Assembly: GCA_951812735.1 (NCBI GenBank)
Contig: OX638332.1
Location: forward strand, 566,732 to 630,731
Direction: 5' to 3'
Source: Candidatus Dadabacteria bacterium
GTDB taxonomy: Bacteria > Desulfobacterota_D > UBA1144 > Nemesobacterales > Nemesobacteraceae
Length of the DNA: 64,000 bases
The position numbers and the translations under genes were made by a program. The notes below the pieces were generated by a model, which was not told the DNA's origin, ran no database searches, and was given only the letters and a program-made list of their open reading frames with translations. How positions within the stretch are numbered: the stretch's first letter is position 1; the number at the start of each line of letters is the position of its first letter. Shown one piece after another: positions 63,213 to 64,000 of the stretch.

Positions 63213-63694
63213 ACGATCGGGGGTCCTTCGTTATCTATTTTCTTCTGAATTTTCATCACGGCGTCAATAAGGGCTTCGGGTCTAGGCGGACAGCCACCCA
63301 CATAAACATCCACCGGAAGAAACTCGTCAATTCCCTGAACGACGGCGTAGCTGTCAAAAGGTCCGCCACCGCACGTACACGACCCCATCGCTATTACCCA
63401 CTTGGGCTCAGGCATCTGCTCGTAGATCCTTCTGCAAACCGACGCCATTTTGTAGGTTATGGTCCCCGAGACTATCATCAGATCTGCCTGCCTCGGCGAG
63501 AACCTCACGGTTTCGGCCCCAAACCTCGCGATATCGAACCTTGAGGAAAAAGCCCCCATCATCTCAATCGCACAGCAGGCAGTTCCGAAAGCCATGGGCC
63601 AGAGGCTGTTCTTTCTTCCCCAGTTGGCAACCGCAGAAATTTTGGTTGTAAGAAAACCGTCTCCGCCAAGAAGTGGTCCGCTGCTTACTCCCAT
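63209..63694 (-). CDS. nuoB: NADH-quinone oxidoreductase subunit B
   Basis: NuoB holds Fe-S cluster N2, the last electron carrier before quinone. The ligands are visible: the tandem cysteines in [11 protein letters not shown] (about 38-48), one in [15 protein letters not shown] and one in [13 protein letters not shown]. Length 161 is typical. Its start overlaps the nuoA stop by 10 bases. Confidence 0.97.
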   Translation of the reverse strand: MGVSSGPLLGGDGFLTTKISAVANWGRKNSLWPMAFGTACCAIEMMGAFSSRFDIARFGAETVRFSPRQADLMIVSGTITYKMASVCRRIYEQMPEPKWVIAMGSCTCGGGPFDSYAVVQGIDEFLPVDVYVGGCPPRPEALIDAVMKIQKKIDNEGPPIV

Positions 63695-64000
63695 TCCAAA
63701 GCTCCTTTTTTAAGAACGTAGAAATAACCGCCGATGACAACAACAAGAAACGCCAGCACCTCGATAAGCGCCACCATTCCAAGCTCCCTGAACACGACCG
63801 CCCAGGCTATCAAAAACACGATTTCTATGTCAAACAGTATGAAAAGAGCCCCTATAAGGTAGTACTTGAGCGAAACCTTCTCTCTCGCGTCTCCCATGGG
63901 AATCATCCCCGATTCATATGGAATCAGCTTGCGCCAGCTTCCGTATCTCTTCGGACCCAGCAGATAGGAAACGGACAGAAGCGCTGCGGCCAGAACGACC
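63685..64000 (-). CDS. nuoA: NADH-quinone oxidoreductase subunit A, N-terminus outside the window
   Basis: This small membrane subunit of complex I has three helices. The visible 104 codons include [19 protein letters not shown], the loop [19 protein letters not shown] and [18 protein letters not shown], all highly conserved in NuoA. The frame stays open to the window edge, so the gene begins beyond 64000; about 20 residues are missing. An internal ATG at 63906 is not the true start, since the conserved part lies upstream of it. Confidence 0.95.
   Translation of the reverse strand, partial: VVLAAALLSVSYLLGPKRYGSWRKLIPYESGMIPMGDAREKVSLKYYLIGALFILFDIEIVFLIAWAVVFRELGMVALIEVLAFLVVVIGGYFYVLKKGALEWE

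Overview
The window is one stretch of a Gram-negative bacterial chromosome. Diderm markers include Tsx-like and OprP-type porins, LolA, a TolQ/TolR (ExbB/ExbD) pair, a LysM lytic transglycosylase and a DUF1460 amidase-like protein. Energy and metabolism genes (complex I subunits, the late heme pathway ending in an oxygen-dependent-type protoporphyrinogen oxidase, LhgO, ilvB, lysA, purS/purQ) point to a respiring, largely prototrophic, probably aerobic organism. CarD, standalone GatB, PurS/PurQ and GlnE fit a deep-branching or former 'deltaproteobacterial' lineage; I cannot name a species. Most core genes use AGA/AGG for arginine. The peptide ABC transporter at the left edge, the OFA-type MFS gene and vapBC use CGN codons more, which suggests acquired DNA.

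Layout. 1-3.7 kb: a peptide/opine-type ABC transporter (two permeases, Tat-exported binding protein) with a decayed gene between the parts. 4.2-7.5 kb: prepilin peptidase, DUF1460 protein, an unknown helical protein and obgE. 7.5-9.5 kb: a minus-strand cluster of a KdsC-like HAD protein lacking its catalytic aspartates, queG and an NTF2-like protein. 9.6-14.6 kb: rhomboid protease, phosphofructokinase, a secreted double sensor-like protein, and an MFS transporter abutting tRNA-Thr. 14.9-17 kb: a Tsx-like channel plus purine permease. 17-21.4 kb: the heme operon with a HemD-HemE fusion, then hemH and hemY. 21.4-26.9 kb: lysA, tolQ/tolR-type pair, two carriers and ddl. 27-30.6 kb: lytic transglycosylase, a tandem pair of Ogg2-type DNA glycosylases (one without its catalytic lysine) and a PIG-L deacetylase. 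30.9-37.4 kb: porin, gatB, a zeta-like kinase with a small partner, nuoF and lhgO. 37.5-46.4 kb: carD, a phosphatase-superfamily protein, glnE, priA and ilvB. 46.6-50.9 kb: tsaB-recA-cinA-pgpA broken by an inverted vapBC module. 51-61 kb: parA-parB-purS-purQ-tusA-cysM-(TnpB element)-JAMM-nuoN, then ftsK-lolA. 61-64 kb: a truncated permease remnant and nuoABCD.

The most striking observation is at 54.9-56.2 kb. A full-length TnpB sits in a 1244-bp element with 22/23-bp terminal inverted repeats and an 8-bp direct repeat on each side. These are hallmarks of a DDE-type transposon, not of IS200/IS605. Removing the element and one repeat copy in silico restores a cysM stop codon that overlaps a GTG start for the JAMM protease, with a family-like N-terminus. 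The insertion therefore split a coupled cysM-JAMM pair, and the JAMM reading frame now runs out of the element. Other points of interest are the HemD-HemE fusion, two degenerate enzyme paralogues, the vapBC insertion with a palindrome inside its promoter, dispersed complex I genes, and many tail-to-tail gene pairs with almost no room for terminators.
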